DNA from: Arcticibacter svalbardensis MN12-7
Lineage (GTDB): Bacteria > Bacteroidota > Bacteroidia > Sphingobacteriales > Sphingobacteriaceae
Reading direction: 5' to 3'
Assembly (NCBI RefSeq): GCF_000403135.1
Contig: NZ_AQPN01000084.1
Coordinates: 20,556-84,555, forward strand
DNA: 64,000 nt
Shown: piece by piece, positions 48,455-58,111 of the stretch
Position numbering within the stretch: position 1 is the first letter of the stretch
How the letters are laid out: every line of letters begins with the position of its first letter
Translations under genes and position numbers: made by a program
The notes under the pieces: model-generated
Database searches by the model: none
What the model was told of the DNA's origin: nothing
Seen by the model: only the letters and a program-made list of their open reading frames with translations

Positions 48455-49811
48455 AACCAAAATTACACTGCTGTTCTTCCTCATATCAACATGTGGGCTT
48501 ATCCTGCTAAATGCCACCATCTTTTATTTCGTATCCGAATTTAGTTTTGAGGACTTTTTTGAACGACTTGAAGCACGTGTAAACCTCGCAGCTCAAATAA
48601 AGATCCATCCCAATGAAAAATCAGCCGCTTATCATGAAATAAGAACCAATTATCTGGAAAAGCTTGAAAACGAACGTGACTACATTACTAAGTTTGAAGC
48701 TGGTGCAGGAAACAGATTCAAAAAACCATTGAATCTACCAGATCAGTTTTACCAGGATATCATCAATAAAAAAGCTAAGGCCCGCTACAATGAAGACAAT
48801 AAATTCTATGCAGGCGAGCTTTTTGAGACACCTTATGGCAAGTATATTATTATAGTAGCCGCTACCGATCCTTACGGATTTAAGGAATTGGCCGAACTGC
48901 GCAGGATACTCATCATCTTTTTTATCGTATCAGTAATACTATCCTTTGTTGCCGGTAACGTATTTTCCTACTATACCATCAACCCCTTAAGCGGAATTAT
49001 GAAGCAAGTAAAAAACATTACTGCAAATAATTTACACTTACGGCTTGAAGAACTCAACGGAAAAGACGAAATAGCAGAGCTGGTGCAGACATTCAATAAC
49101 ATGTTAAACAGGCTGGAAACATCGTTTGAGACACAAAACAATTTCGTAAGCAACGCATCTCACGAATTGCGTACACCACTAACCATTATTACAGGAGAAA
49201 CAGAGTTGCTGCTTTCTCAAAAAGAACTCACACCTGAAACTCAGCAATTAATAAAAACTATACTAAGCGAGGCGGAAAAGCTAGGACAAATATTAGCGAG
49301 CCTGTTAGGACTGGCGCAAACGGGTTTTGATGGTAAAAAACAAAATTGGCAAACTATACGAGTTGATGAATTGGTAATGAATGTGGTTGCACTAGCAAAA
49401 AAGATAGAACCTGAAAGCATTATTGATATCAATTTTTCAGGATTGCCTGAAGATGAAACCAAACTTTATACCGAAGGTAACATCAACTTACTGCAACTAG
49501 CCTTAAGCAATATTGTGATGAATGCTTGCAAATACTCCAAAAATCAGCCCGTAGAAATTAAGCTGAATGTAGAGAATGAGCGCCTGATGATATCAGTAAC
49601 TGACAAAGGCATTGGCATTCCACTTCAGGATCAGCAACACATTTTTGAGCCTTTCTTTCGCGCATCAAATACCAGCGATTATGAAGGCCATGGCATTGGC
49701 CTGCCGCTTACCCTAAATATTATCAGGCTCCATAAAGGTTCAATAGGCATACTTTCTGAAGAAAAATCGGGCACCGAAATACAGATCTTCTTGCCAGTTC
49801 TAAAACAATAA
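48444..49811 (+). CDS. Membrane sensor histidine kinase
   Basis: In the 455-aa protein TM1 is at about 7-29, a ~120-residue periplasmic sensor follows, and TM2 is at about 152-173. HAMP lies at about 174-225, HisKA has the phospho-acceptor in FVSNASHELRTPLT near 238, and HATPase_c has the N box NIVMNACKYSKNQP near 357, DKGIGIP near 386 and EGHGIGLPL near 414. It pairs with the OmpR-type regulator, whose gene it overlaps by 11 bases. The periplasmic domain gives no clue to the signal. Confidence 0.93.
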   Translation: MKIKTKITLLFFLISTCGLILLNATIFYFVSEFSFEDFFERLEARVNLAAQIKIHPNEKSAAYHEIRTNYLEKLENERDYITKFEAGAGNRFKKPLNLPDQFYQDIINKKAKARYNEDNKFYAGELFETPYGKYIIIVAATDPYGFKELAELRRILIIFFIVSVILSFVAGNVFSYYTINPLSGIMKQVKNITANNLHLRLEELNGKDEIAELVQTFNNMLNRLETSFETQNNFVSNASHELRTPLTIITGETELLLSQKELTPETQQLIKTILSEAEKLGQILASLLGLAQTGFDGKKQNWQTIRVDELVMNVVALAKKIEPESIIDINFSGLPEDETKLYTEGNINLLQLALSNIVMNACKYSKNQPVEIKLNVENERLMISVTDKGIGIPLQDQQHIFEPFFRASNTSDYEGHGIGLPLTLNIIRLHKGSIGILSEEKSGTEIQIFLPVLKQ

Positions 49812-49841
49812 GGTCAGAGAAAATGGAATAAGTGTTTATTT

Positions 49842-49987
49842 TTCTAATAACTTTTTAATAAGTATAAACTGAACCAATGCGAATTATTGAACAAATCACT
49901 AAACAACAAATAGTTACAGAACAAAGAATTAAAACAAATCAATTATAATTTTAATCATATTCTAATAAGATTCTTAAATCTTCTTAA
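49842..49987. promoter_or_regulatory. Direct TTCTAAT/TTCTTAA-type repeats, possible OmpR-family boxes
   Basis: One pair is at 49842 (TTCTAAT) and 49853 (TTTTAAT); a triplet is at 49960 (TTCTAAT), 49971 (TTCTTAA) and 49981 (TTCTTAA). Spacings of 10-11 bp are those expected for OmpR-family response regulators, which bind direct repeats one helical turn apart. The triplet is about 65 bases upstream of the UspA-like gene. AT-richness makes chance matches likely. Confidence 0.35.
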
Positions 49988-50049
49988 TGAGTACGAGCTA
50001 GTATTGCATCAGACAAATAATTAAAGTTTAATCTGATAAACGTAACACT

Positions 50050-50529
50050 ATGAAAACAGTACTCGTTCCAACAAATTTCAACCCTGCTGCATTAAACTGT
50101 ATACCGGCAGTATGCAATCAATTTCAGGGTGAGAAGCTAAACTTCATCTTCGTCCACATGTTTAAGTTATCCGATTCCATAAGCGACTTACTGAGTCTAT
50201 CCAAACGGAATCGTGAATATGAACTGATAAGTGATGAATTTTACCAGTGCTGCTATGAAATAAAGAAAGAGTTTCAGCAGATAAAAAATTTAAAAATTGA
50301 ATTTTTATACGGTAGTACGCTCAGCATGTTTCGCAATTTTTTAGAAGCCAATGAGGTGAATCATATACTTGATGTATCCGATTTTGGAGTATATAAACTA
50401 AATAAATCGAGCATCGATCCATCCATATTGATAAAAAGAAGCGGACTGCCAGTTATTACCGTTGGTACCGATGTAGAAGCTGAACAAGTTGCCGAACAAA
50501 GATTGGTATTGGAAATGAACGGTGTTTAA
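50050..50529 (+). CDS. UspA-like protein (universal stress fold)
   Basis: The 159-aa protein opens with MKTVLVPTNFNPAALNCIPA, the beta1-loop-alpha1 of the UspA/adenine-nucleotide alpha-hydrolase fold. It ends with ILIKRSGLPVITVGT, the typical last strand. A clear ATP-binding GxxG-S/T motif is missing (SSIDPSILIKRS in its place), so it may not bind ATP. It lies 23 bases upstream of a bestrophin gene and likely shares its transcript; it follows the two-component operon by 238 bases. Confidence 0.6.
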   Translation: MKTVLVPTNFNPAALNCIPAVCNQFQGEKLNFIFVHMFKLSDSISDLLSLSKRNREYELISDEFYQCCYEIKKEFQQIKNLKIEFLYGSTLSMFRNFLEANEVNHILDVSDFGVYKLNKSSIDPSILIKRSGLPVITVGTDVEAEQVAEQRLVLEMNGV

Positions 50530-50552
50530 TTGACCTATAAAAAAATAAAAAG

Positions 50553-51482
50553 ATGTTGCTAAAAGAGAATATACCCGCTACATACATATTTGGGAAGATA
50601 AAAGTCGAGATTATAATGGTTACTCTGTATGCAACGCTTATTGCCGTTTTATACAACAATTTTCATATTACCCGAATATCCATCCCCATTGCGGTGCCTA
50701 CTATATTAGGTACTGTTATATCATTATTATTGGCCTTTAAATCAAACCAGGCATACGACAGATGGTGGGAAGCCCGCACTTTGTGGGGCGCTATTGTCAA
50801 CGATTCACGTACGCTTACCCGCCAACTTTTTACCTTTATTGATACACATTATGGCACCGCTGAAGAAAAGGCTTTTTGTGAGCGTATGGCAAAAAGACAA
50901 ATAGCCTGGTCTCATAGTTTAAGCCAACACTTACGTGGAGAAGACTCCATAAAAGGACTTGAAAAATGGCTATGTCAGGAAGATCTCGAACAAATCAAGC
51001 ATTACTCCAATGTACCCCTTGCCTTGCTTGAATTGCAAGGTACAGACCTTAGGAATGCTTTTAAGTTAGGCTGGATCAACAAACACCAGCAAGTAGAACT
51101 TGACAATACCCTTACCCGCTTTTCAAACGAAATGGGTGGTTGCGAAAGGATCAAAAACACTATTTTCCCTGCAACCTATGGTGTCTATATCCATTTCGCC
51201 TTGATATTGTTCATCATACTGTTGCCATTTGGTTTGATAGAGTTTTTTGGAGTAGTGGAAGTACCGGTAGTAATAGCTATTGCCAGTTCCTTCTTCCTGA
51301 TAGAAAAAATGGCTATACATCTTCAGGATCCATTTGAAAACAAGCCAACTGACACGCCTACCACCACTATATCCCGTACTATTGAACGCGATATTATGCA
51401 AATGCTCAAGCAAAATTATAAACATGAAGAACCAGCTACAGGCGGCTATGTGTCAAAATCAAAAGTGTATTACATCCTTTAA
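50553..51482 (+). CDS. Bestrophin-family anion channel protein
   Basis: The 309-aa protein has the bacterial bestrophin (UPF0187) hallmark NQAYDRWWEARTLWGAIVND near residue 68. Hydrophobic helices are at about 24-42, 50-66, 206-228 and 232-250, and a late LQDPFENKPTDTPTTTISRT motif is near 259. Bacterial members form pentameric channels; some conduct cations rather than chloride. It is probably co-transcribed with the UspA-like gene. A paralogue lies at 55050-55946. A terminator follows at 51506. Confidence 0.88.
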   Translation: MLLKENIPATYIFGKIKVEIIMVTLYATLIAVLYNNFHITRISIPIAVPTILGTVISLLLAFKSNQAYDRWWEARTLWGAIVNDSRTLTRQLFTFIDTHYGTAEEKAFCERMAKRQIAWSHSLSQHLRGEDSIKGLEKWLCQEDLEQIKHYSNVPLALLELQGTDLRNAFKLGWINKHQQVELDNTLTRFSNEMGGCERIKNTIFPATYGVYIHFALILFIILLPFGLIEFFGVVEVPVVIAIASSFFLIEKMAIHLQDPFENKPTDTPTTTISRTIERDIMQMLKQNYKHEEPATGGYVSKSKVYYIL

Positions 51483-51505
51483 TACTTTTTTTTTACCTTA
51501 ATATT

Positions 51506-51543
51506 AAAAGAAAGAGCTGCAATTAATTTGCGGCTTTTCTTTT
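51506..51543 (+). terminator. Terminator after the bestrophin gene
   Basis: AAAAGAAAGAGCTGCAA pairs with TTGCGGCTTTTCTTTT across a short AT loop, with one bulge and one wobble. The right arm is T-rich. It is 24 bases after the bestrophin stop. Confidence 0.7.
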
Positions 51544-51687
51544 AACTAAGGTTCCTGCCTGGCTAAATATTACACACCAAAAAACAGTATATTAGTAGTA
51601 TTCAATTGATTAGAATAAATTACACAAACTTTACTTTCTGAAAAATGTTAAATTAATTATCAATATGAACCTATATTAACATAAACC

Positions 51688-52083
51688 ATGAAAAAGAAAA
51701 TCCTATTTGTCATATGTTTACTTTTTGGACTCATGTTCATTAATGCTGGACTAAATAAATTTTTCAATTACATGCCAGTACCTAAAGATTTGCCCGAAAA
51801 CATGATAAAATTAATGACCGCCTTTATGCAAATAGGCTGGTTAATGCCTCTTATTGCAGTTGCTGAAATTGTTGGAGGAGTACTTTTCATCACAAATAAA
51901 TTTAGAGCACTCGGTGCAATTGTTATTTTTCCAGTTATGATTGGTATTCTTTTAACTCATTTATTAATTGCGCCATCTGGTTTGCCGATAGCGCTTGTAC
52001 TATTTGCAATTAACATTTGGGTGATTATTGAAAACCGCAAAAAGTATCTGCCAATGATAAATGAACAAACCAAACTATATTAA
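51688..52083 (+). CDS. DoxX-like small membrane protein
   Basis: The 131-aa protein has four predicted membrane helices (about 5-22, 47-68, 73-93, 97-113). The DoxX-type opening is LFGLMFINAGLNKFFNYMP, then a GWLMPLIAVAEIVGGVLFI core. DoxX-like proteins are inner-membrane proteins of loosely defined function. Its TAA overlaps the ATG of the SRPBCC gene (TAATG at 52081-52085), so the two are translationally coupled. Confidence 0.8.
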   Translation: MKKKILFVICLLFGLMFINAGLNKFFNYMPVPKDLPENMIKLMTAFMQIGWLMPLIAVAEIVGGVLFITNKFRALGAIVIFPVMIGILLTHLLIAPSGLPIALVLFAINIWVIIENRKKYLPMINEQTKLY

Positions 52084-52520
52084 TGAATACAAAAATGGAA
52101 CCAGCAAACAAAACAAAAATCACACTAGAAAATACAGTTAAGGCTCCAATAGAAAAAGTATGGGACCTTTGGACTACACCAGAACATATCACAAAGTGGA
52201 GTTATGCATCAGACGATTGGCATACCCCATTTGCTGAAAATGATTTGCGGGTAGGTGGAAGATTTGTCTCACGAATGGAAGCTAAAGATGGGAGTTTCGG
52301 TTTCAACTTTGGAGGTAAATATGATGAAGTAAAAACCAACGAACTGATCTCTTACACCATGGATGACGGAAGAACAGCGCAGATTACTTTTATAGCCAAT
52401 GGCAACGATACAAAAATGATTGAAACGTTTGACGCTGAAACGGAAAATACAATTGAAATGCAACGAGACGGTTGGCAAGCTATTTTAGACAACTTTAAAA
52501 AGTATACCGAAACATATTAA
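52083..52520 (+). CDS. SRPBCC / AHSA1-like START-fold protein
   Basis: The 145-aa protein has the AHSA1-type pattern: ITLENTVKAPIEKVWDLWTT near residue 13, HITKWSYASDDWHTPFAEND near 36, LRVGGRFVSRMEAKDG, and DGWQAILDNFKKYTE at the C-terminus. These small cavities bind lipophilic ligands; the ligand here is unknown. A start five codons later (MEPANK) is also possible. Confidence 0.88.
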   Translation: MNTKMEPANKTKITLENTVKAPIEKVWDLWTTPEHITKWSYASDDWHTPFAENDLRVGGRFVSRMEAKDGSFGFNFGGKYDEVKTNELISYTMDDGRTAQITFIANGNDTKMIETFDAETENTIEMQRDGWQAILDNFKKYTETY

Positions 52521-52638
52521 TCAATAAAGGTAAATTATTCTAAAACCAGACAATTGAGCATTTATGGCTACTCAATACTGCATTTACAATTGCAATTATT
52601 ATCTGCCAAAAATTCATTTGCCTGGTTTTATAGAGAAA

Positions 52639-53541
52639 TTAGTTCCCTCCCAATATCACCGGATTCTTTCCGTTCCCCATAATAATCACCTTTGTGTTGG
52701 GAGAAAGAGCAATTTCTTTCTGAGCAAGGATCGATTGATATTCCAGCTGTTTGTCGCTCAAGCCGGTAGATAAAATACGTTGATAGTCGGCAATACCTTG
52801 TGCTTCTACACGTTTACGTTCCGCTTCCTGTCTTTCTTTCTGTAAAACGAATTGCATTTTCTGAGCATCCTGTTCTGCATTAATCTTTGACTCGATAGTT
52901 TTGCGTACAGATTCGGGCAAAGTCACATTTCTAATTAACAACTGTTCCAACTTTAACCCACGGGTAGCAAAGCTTTTATTAATTGCATTAAATATCTTAT
53001 CCTGAAACTCCTGACGTTTGGTTGAATATAAAGCCACAGCCTCATAAGATACTGCATTGTCACGTATAGCAGTGCGCGCTACAGGACGTACAATTTTATC
53101 GACATAATCATCCCCTATTTCCTTAAGGATATTAGGTGCATCATTTGGCCGCACACTAAATAAAACAGAAAGGTCAATTGTAACCTCCAACCCATCTGAT
53201 GTTAAGATCCTAATGGCATCATCTCCCGACTTATTACCTTCATCATGATTGCCGGACATGGTATAATTCTGCGTTTTAACATCAAACATCGTTACCTCAA
53301 CAAGTGGATTTATAAAATTCAACCCACTGTATAATACATCATCATCTACCCTTCCATAGAGTGTTTTAACGCCAACATGACCGGCATCTACAACTTTGAA
53401 CATGGAAAGAGAAGCCCCAAGAAGAGCCAAAACAATACCTATAATTCGGATCGCTCCACTGAATCTGGCAGCCTGACTGTCGCCATGGGCTACAAAAAAG
53501 CTTACTGTTATAACGAGCAAACCTAAAATGATAAAAAACAT
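52639..53541 (-). CDS. SPFH/prohibitin-family membrane protein
   Basis: The 300-aa protein has one or two N-terminal membrane helices (about 1-20 and 27-46). The SPFH domain has VDAGHVGVKTLYGRVDDDVL near 51, SDGLEVTIDLSVLFSVRP near 113, and YVDKIVRPVARTAIRDNAVS near 144. A charged coiled-coil follows (KINAEQDAQKMQFVLQKERQ near 218). Such proteins form large membrane-attached rings or platforms and often affect protease access. It is monocistronic and convergent with the SRPBCC gene. Confidence 0.88.
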   Translation of the reverse strand: MFFIILGLLVITVSFFVAHGDSQAARFSGAIRIIGIVLALLGASLSMFKVVDAGHVGVKTLYGRVDDDVLYSGLNFINPLVEVTMFDVKTQNYTMSGNHDEGNKSGDDAIRILTSDGLEVTIDLSVLFSVRPNDAPNILKEIGDDYVDKIVRPVARTAIRDNAVSYEAVALYSTKRQEFQDKIFNAINKSFATRGLKLEQLLIRNVTLPESVRKTIESKINAEQDAQKMQFVLQKERQEAERKRVEAQGIADYQRILSTGLSDKQLEYQSILAQKEIALSPNTKVIIMGNGKNPVILGGN

Positions 53542-53617
53542 GATATGTGGTTTAAATATCAGTAAACATAGCTGTTTTTTTCATTTAATTGATGAACAGT
53601 AAATATATTATATTCAC

Positions 53618-54994
53618 TTATCCCATGGTACTATTTAACGCGATAATAGCCATCTTAAAATGCTCAGGAGCCACTAAAAACTGAATATTTACATTCCTCA
53701 TCGCGAAACCCGCACTTTTAATATTAATACCCTGTTCAGTAAGCGCATATGCACTTTTAGCTAATAAACCCGGCTCATCCATGTTAGATCCCAACAGGCA
53801 CACCATCGCTATTTTTTCAACCGTAACTTTTTCAAAATGACCCTCTAGCTCGCTGATTAACTTCTTATCAAAATCACGTGCCCATATCACAATAGAGATA
53901 CTGTTGGCACTCGTGGCTTTAAAAGTATAACTCACGTTATGATTAAAAAACATTTGCATAATCTGAAGGTCACTGCCCACATTTCCCACCATTAACGGGT
54001 CGTAAACATCAATCATCAGCAATTTATCGGTGCCCGTAATAATCTCCACACGCTTTTGTTCCGATATAAACTCCCTGGTAAACAGTGTGCCCGGATGTGA
54101 AGGCTCAAAAGTATTTTTTATCCGCAGATGGATTCCATTAATCTCCAAAGGTTTAGATGCCCTGGGATGAATAGCCTCCATGCCCACATCAGCCAGCTGA
54201 TCAGCAATATCATAATTGGTATAACCAACAGGTTTGCAATTCTCTATTCCTACCAATGCCGGATCTGCAGTTGAAAGGTGATATTCTTTGTGAATAATGG
54301 CTTCCTGTGGTTTCAAAATTTCGGCGATCTTACTGAAAGTAATTTCTGAATACCCCCTGTCAAACTCGCGCATGATTCCTTCTGTACCTTTGGCATAACC
54401 GGTAACAATGCAGATCGTTTGCTCAAAATCAATGTCTTTAAAAGCATGTTTAATCCGCTGATCTATCGTATAGGCCCGATGATCACCAAATCCGCTCAGA
54501 TCAATCAGCTGGGTATTGATGCCCATATTCACTAAAATATTGCTAAGAACAAATGCAGAATGCGTCTCCCCTATTGAAGCCAGAATCTCCCTTGCCGCTT
54601 GTAAAATTCCTATCTTACTTACATAACCTGATGCCAGTATATTGGCCAGATTATCCAGGTATTTTTGAGCTTCCGTAATATGGTTTTCAATAAACAGATC
54701 AGCAACTGGAAGGTCAAGACCCAGTTTAGCATACTTTTTATTAATCGATTTTAACTTGACTATCAGATTTTTTAAAGGACGGTGAAAATCCTGATACTTG
54801 GCTATGCGGTGATATACACCCGGCTCTCCGGTCTTTTTATTCTCCAGCAACAGATCCGTTACTCCCGAAAAGGCAGACACCACGAATATTCTATTATATA
54901 ACTGGTCACCTGTACGTTCAAATAAAATAATATTTTTGATAACATCTTGCAAAGCACTCATGGATGTGCCGCCTATCTTCTCTACTGTAAACAT
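53618..54994 (-). CDS. Aspartate kinase
   Basis: The 458-aa protein begins with the kinase signature VEKIGGTSM. It contains IDLSGFGDHRAYTIDQRIKH near 172 and FDRGYSEITFSKIAEILKP near 215, and two C-terminal ACT domains from about 310 (LLMIDVYDPLMVGNVGSDLQ; VCLLGSNMDEPGLLAKSAYA). It phosphorylates aspartate, the first step to lysine, threonine and methionine; ACT domains normally give feedback control. It is monofunctional, with no homoserine dehydrogenase domain. It is not clustered with other genes of the pathway. Confidence 0.9.
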   Translation of the reverse strand: MFTVEKIGGTSMSALQDVIKNIILFERTGDQLYNRIFVVSAFSGVTDLLLENKKTGEPGVYHRIAKYQDFHRPLKNLIVKLKSINKKYAKLGLDLPVADLFIENHITEAQKYLDNLANILASGYVSKIGILQAAREILASIGETHSAFVLSNILVNMGINTQLIDLSGFGDHRAYTIDQRIKHAFKDIDFEQTICIVTGYAKGTEGIMREFDRGYSEITFSKIAEILKPQEAIIHKEYHLSTADPALVGIENCKPVGYTNYDIADQLADVGMEAIHPRASKPLEINGIHLRIKNTFEPSHPGTLFTREFISEQKRVEIITGTDKLLMIDVYDPLMVGNVGSDLQIMQMFFNHNVSYTFKATSANSISIVIWARDFDKKLISELEGHFEKVTVEKIAMVCLLGSNMDEPGLLAKSAYALTEQGINIKSAGFAMRNVNIQFLVAPEHFKMAIIALNSTMG

Positions 54995-55049
54995 GTTTTT
55001 TTTAAAATGATATTCTTCCCTCTTTTAAAAAGAGTGTGCTAATAAAAAT

Positions 55050-55946
55050 TTACATCAGCACACCGGTCTTCGGTGTAATCTGAATAGGCAAATCCTCTTC
55101 CCCGAGCATCTCTCTTAAATTGATCTCAATACTTTTACTAATGGTAGTCATTGGCGTATCATTATCCTTTGATGCAAATGGATCCTGTATTTCAACGGCA
55201 ATTTGCTCAATTACCAAAAAGATGAAGGTCACGATCAGACTGATAGGAATTGTTAGATACCCTAACTCTTCGACCATACCAAATGGGAAAAAGCAGGCAA
55301 AGATATGAACCAGAATAAAAGAGAAATAAGAGTAAGGAACAGGAAAGGGGGTATTCTTAATCCGTTCAGCTTGTCCCAGGTTGTTCGTTAGTTCAGTAAG
55401 GATCGTTTCCAACTGAACAAAAACAAAGTCTGTAATCTGCTTCTTTTCATAAAGTTCCTTTAACTGTTGCATATGAAGCAACAATAAGGCATTTGGGAGA
55501 TGTTGCTTTTTATCCAGAATACTATATTCTTTATTTGACACCAGCGTTCGAAGGAAAATAGCTCCCTGTTGTCTCCGCAATTGACGGGTAGTCGCCTGAA
55601 CAAAAGCAATCTGCCGATGAATCATCTGTTGCGCATCTGGAGATGCATGGTCTCCCGAACTTGTAAAACCAATTACTTCTCTTGCTAAACTCCTTGAATT
55701 ATTAACAATAGAGCCCCATATCGTACGTGCTTCCCACCACCTTTCATAGGCCGAATTCACCCTAAAACCCATCAGGATTGACAATGCCGTGCCAATCATC
55801 CCAACCTCACCATTTGGGAAAGAGAAATTAATTCCAAACTCCAAATAACAAACGCAAATGCTAACCGAGAGTATTAAATAAAAAACAAGCCATCGCCAGG
55901 TGGAAAGAAATATTTTTGCAACCCTATAACTATTTTCTAGAACCAT
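55050..55946 (-). CDS. Bestrophin-family anion channel protein, second paralogue
   Basis: The 298-aa protein carries the same hallmark as the gene at 50553 (NSAYERWWEARTIWGSIVNN near residue 62). Membrane helices are at about 15-33, 41-58, 204-224 and 228-246, and the ending is EIQDPFASKDNDTPMTTISK. Sequence divergence between the two copies is considerable, so they are not a recent duplication. It is 55 bases upstream of the aspartokinase gene in the same direction. Confidence 0.88.
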   Translation of the reverse strand: MVLENSYRVAKIFLSTWRWLVFYLILSVSICVCYLEFGINFSFPNGEVGMIGTALSILMGFRVNSAYERWWEARTIWGSIVNNSRSLAREVIGFTSSGDHASPDAQQMIHRQIAFVQATTRQLRRQQGAIFLRTLVSNKEYSILDKKQHLPNALLLLHMQQLKELYEKKQITDFVFVQLETILTELTNNLGQAERIKNTPFPVPYSYFSFILVHIFACFFPFGMVEELGYLTIPISLIVTFIFLVIEQIAVEIQDPFASKDNDTPMTTISKSIEINLREMLGEEDLPIQITPKTGVLM

Positions 55947-56002
55947 TCAATACGAAATTACAAATCATTATCTATATATGGATAGGTATACCAAAAATTC
56001 AA

Positions 56003-57871
56003 TTATAATACCTTCACCTTTAGAAAACTGATGTGGTCTTTTGAGGTATACACACGATGTGTGGCTTTTTTAAAGTCACTTTCCTGAGCCTTCATGATAT
56101 TTACAAATGTTTGTGGATTACGATCAATCAACGGAAACCAGGTACTTTGAATTTGCACCATAATCCGATGACCTTTCTTAAAGGTATGTAACACATCCTG
56201 CAGCTCAAAGTCCACAGCAGTTACCTCTCCTGGCACAAAAGGCTCAGGTTTATCAAACCCATTTCGGTATTTACCACGCATTGCTTCACTGCGTACCATT
56301 TGCTGATACCCAGCCATTTGCACTCCCCGTCCTGTCCATTTATTGTTTACAGCGCTATCCGGGTAAACATCAAGCACCTTTACCACCCAATCCGCATCAG
56401 TTCCAGTAGTCGACACCTTCAGGTTCGCCATGATATTCCCTGCCAGCGTAACATCTTCATCAAGCATATCAGTTTGGTAACTCAACACATCTTTACGATC
56501 CTGGAGGAAGCGTTGATCAGCGGTCATATATTCGCGATCCATATCCATACTTTTCCCAGCTAGAAAGGGTACAGGGTTAGCCGGATCAGAAATATACTCA
56601 TCATAACTGTTTCCCTTTGCCGATGGCTTACTGAATGACAACTTATGATCGGGCAACAGGTACAACTCCCTTTCATGCGATTCCGCAGGTGGCCATTTAT
56701 TATACTTCTTCCATTTATTATTACCAGTCTGAAATACACTTACCGGTGGTAAATCAAGCGCAGTACCCTTCAAATAATGACTAAAAAACTTAAACTCGAT
56801 ACTATCCCGATACAAAGGAGCAGTTGGTCCTCCAAAATCGACATCTCCTAAATGGTCCCCGTTCCCCCGTGCCCAGCCACCATGCACCCATGGACCCATA
56901 GCAAAATACACTGGTGTCTTTGGATTTTCTCTAGCCAGTGTTTTATACGTGTGAATCGCTCCATAAAGATCTTCAGCATCATACCATCCACCGGTAACCA
57001 GTACCGCCGTTTTAATATCATGAAGATGAGGTAAAACATTCCGTTCCTTCCAATGCTGATCATATTCCGGATGATCCAGCATTTCATTCCAAAGCCGGAT
57101 CGTATCCTGATAGTATTTCGCATTGGTATTTTTAACCGGACCCATCTTCATAAAAAAATCGTATCCATCAGTGGTACCGGGATCAAACTCCGGAGCAATA
57201 CGCTGTGTGGGCTTATCATCCTGACGGTTAGTAAAAAACGGATAAAAGCCAAAATTGGCAACCAGCATAAAAGCACCATTGTGAAAGGCATCATCGTGAT
57301 ATAGGTCAGCAATTGGTGCCTGTGGAGATGCGGCAACCAAAGCAGGATGTCGACTCAACAAAGCCGTAGTAGTATAAAAACCAGGGTAAGAGATCCCCCA
57401 AGCCCCAACTTTCCCATTATTATTCGGAACATGACTCAGCAACCAGTCAATCGTATCGAAAGTATCCGTACCCTCGTCCACATCCTGATTGCTTTTATGT
57501 TTGTTCAGTTGAGGAGTCATTTCTTCATAGGTTCCTTCACTCATCCAACGACCTCTTACATCCTGAAAGACAAAAATATAACCATCGTGCAGAAATTGAG
57601 ACGAAGGCCCAAGTGTCGTACTATAAGCATTCAACCCATAAGGCGATACGCTATAACAGGTCCGGTTCATCATAAAAGGATACGGATGCGACTTATCATT
57701 GGGCACGTACACCGCTGTAAACAGTTTTTTACCATCTCGCATAGGAATCTGATATTCATACTTGGTATAGTTGGCTTTTACATAAGCGGCGTCTTCTTTG
57801 TTAACCCCTCTTTGGGAAAAACACCCAGTAGTGGCAGATAAACAAAACATTAAAAGGAGCAGTTTCTTCAT
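56003..57871 (-). CDS. Secreted CocE/NonD-family alpha/beta hydrolase (X-Pro/ester acylase type)
   Basis: The 622-aa protein has a signal peptide (MKKLLLLMFCLSATTGCFSQ; the Cys could be lipidated but the lipobox is weak). Residues about 40-370 are the CocE/NonD hydrolase core with FQDVRGRWMSEGTYEE near 98, nucleophile serine in GAWGISYPGF near 157, and the late GPWVHGGWARGNGDHLGDVD histidine region. A jelly-roll PepX_C domain follows from about 385 (VSTTGTDADWVVKVLDVYP; QIQSTWFPLIDRNPQTFVN). Relatives are alpha-amino-acid ester hydrolases and glutaryl-7-ACA acylases. It acts in the periplasm on an undetermined ester or amide. Confidence 0.88.
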   Translation of the reverse strand: MKKLLLLMFCLSATTGCFSQRGVNKEDAAYVKANYTKYEYQIPMRDGKKLFTAVYVPNDKSHPYPFMMNRTCYSVSPYGLNAYSTTLGPSSQFLHDGYIFVFQDVRGRWMSEGTYEEMTPQLNKHKSNQDVDEGTDTFDTIDWLLSHVPNNNGKVGAWGISYPGFYTTTALLSRHPALVAASPQAPIADLYHDDAFHNGAFMLVANFGFYPFFTNRQDDKPTQRIAPEFDPGTTDGYDFFMKMGPVKNTNAKYYQDTIRLWNEMLDHPEYDQHWKERNVLPHLHDIKTAVLVTGGWYDAEDLYGAIHTYKTLARENPKTPVYFAMGPWVHGGWARGNGDHLGDVDFGGPTAPLYRDSIEFKFFSHYLKGTALDLPPVSVFQTGNNKWKKYNKWPPAESHERELYLLPDHKLSFSKPSAKGNSYDEYISDPANPVPFLAGKSMDMDREYMTADQRFLQDRKDVLSYQTDMLDEDVTLAGNIMANLKVSTTGTDADWVVKVLDVYPDSAVNNKWTGRGVQMAGYQQMVRSEAMRGKYRNGFDKPEPFVPGEVTAVDFELQDVLHTFKKGHRIMVQIQSTWFPLIDRNPQTFVNIMKAQESDFKKATHRVYTSKDHISFLKVKVL

Positions 57872-57974
57872 TCCGTTATTTCAGTCCTTTAAAGTACAGA
57901 AATAATGAAATATAGTCTAACTGAAATTATATTAATATTCTATCAGATTAACCTAAACAATTAAACACAAAATA

Positions 57975-58111
57975 GAGCAGTAAATTGCACTTTTTATACA
58001 TTTATAACTAGTTATCTATATAGATCATCAAATAGTGCATTTTATTGCTCTTATTAATGAAACTATAAAATATTTATGTATTTTTACATATTAAAGAGCC
58101 GTATAATGCAC
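57975..58111. promoter_or_regulatory. Three operator-like palindromes of the hipBST operon
   Basis: Site 1 is GAGCA-gtaaat-TGCAC (57975-57990), site 2 GTGCA-ttttat-TGCTC (58035-58050) and site 3 GAGCC-gtataa-TGCAC (58096-58111). All share the half-site GwGCA and a 6-base spacer; sites 1 and 2 are inverted copies matching at 16 of 18 bases when extended by one base on each side. Start-to-start distances are 60 and 61 bp. Site 3 covers the hipB start codon at 58106. This fits autorepression by the HTH protein HipB. Confidence 0.65.
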
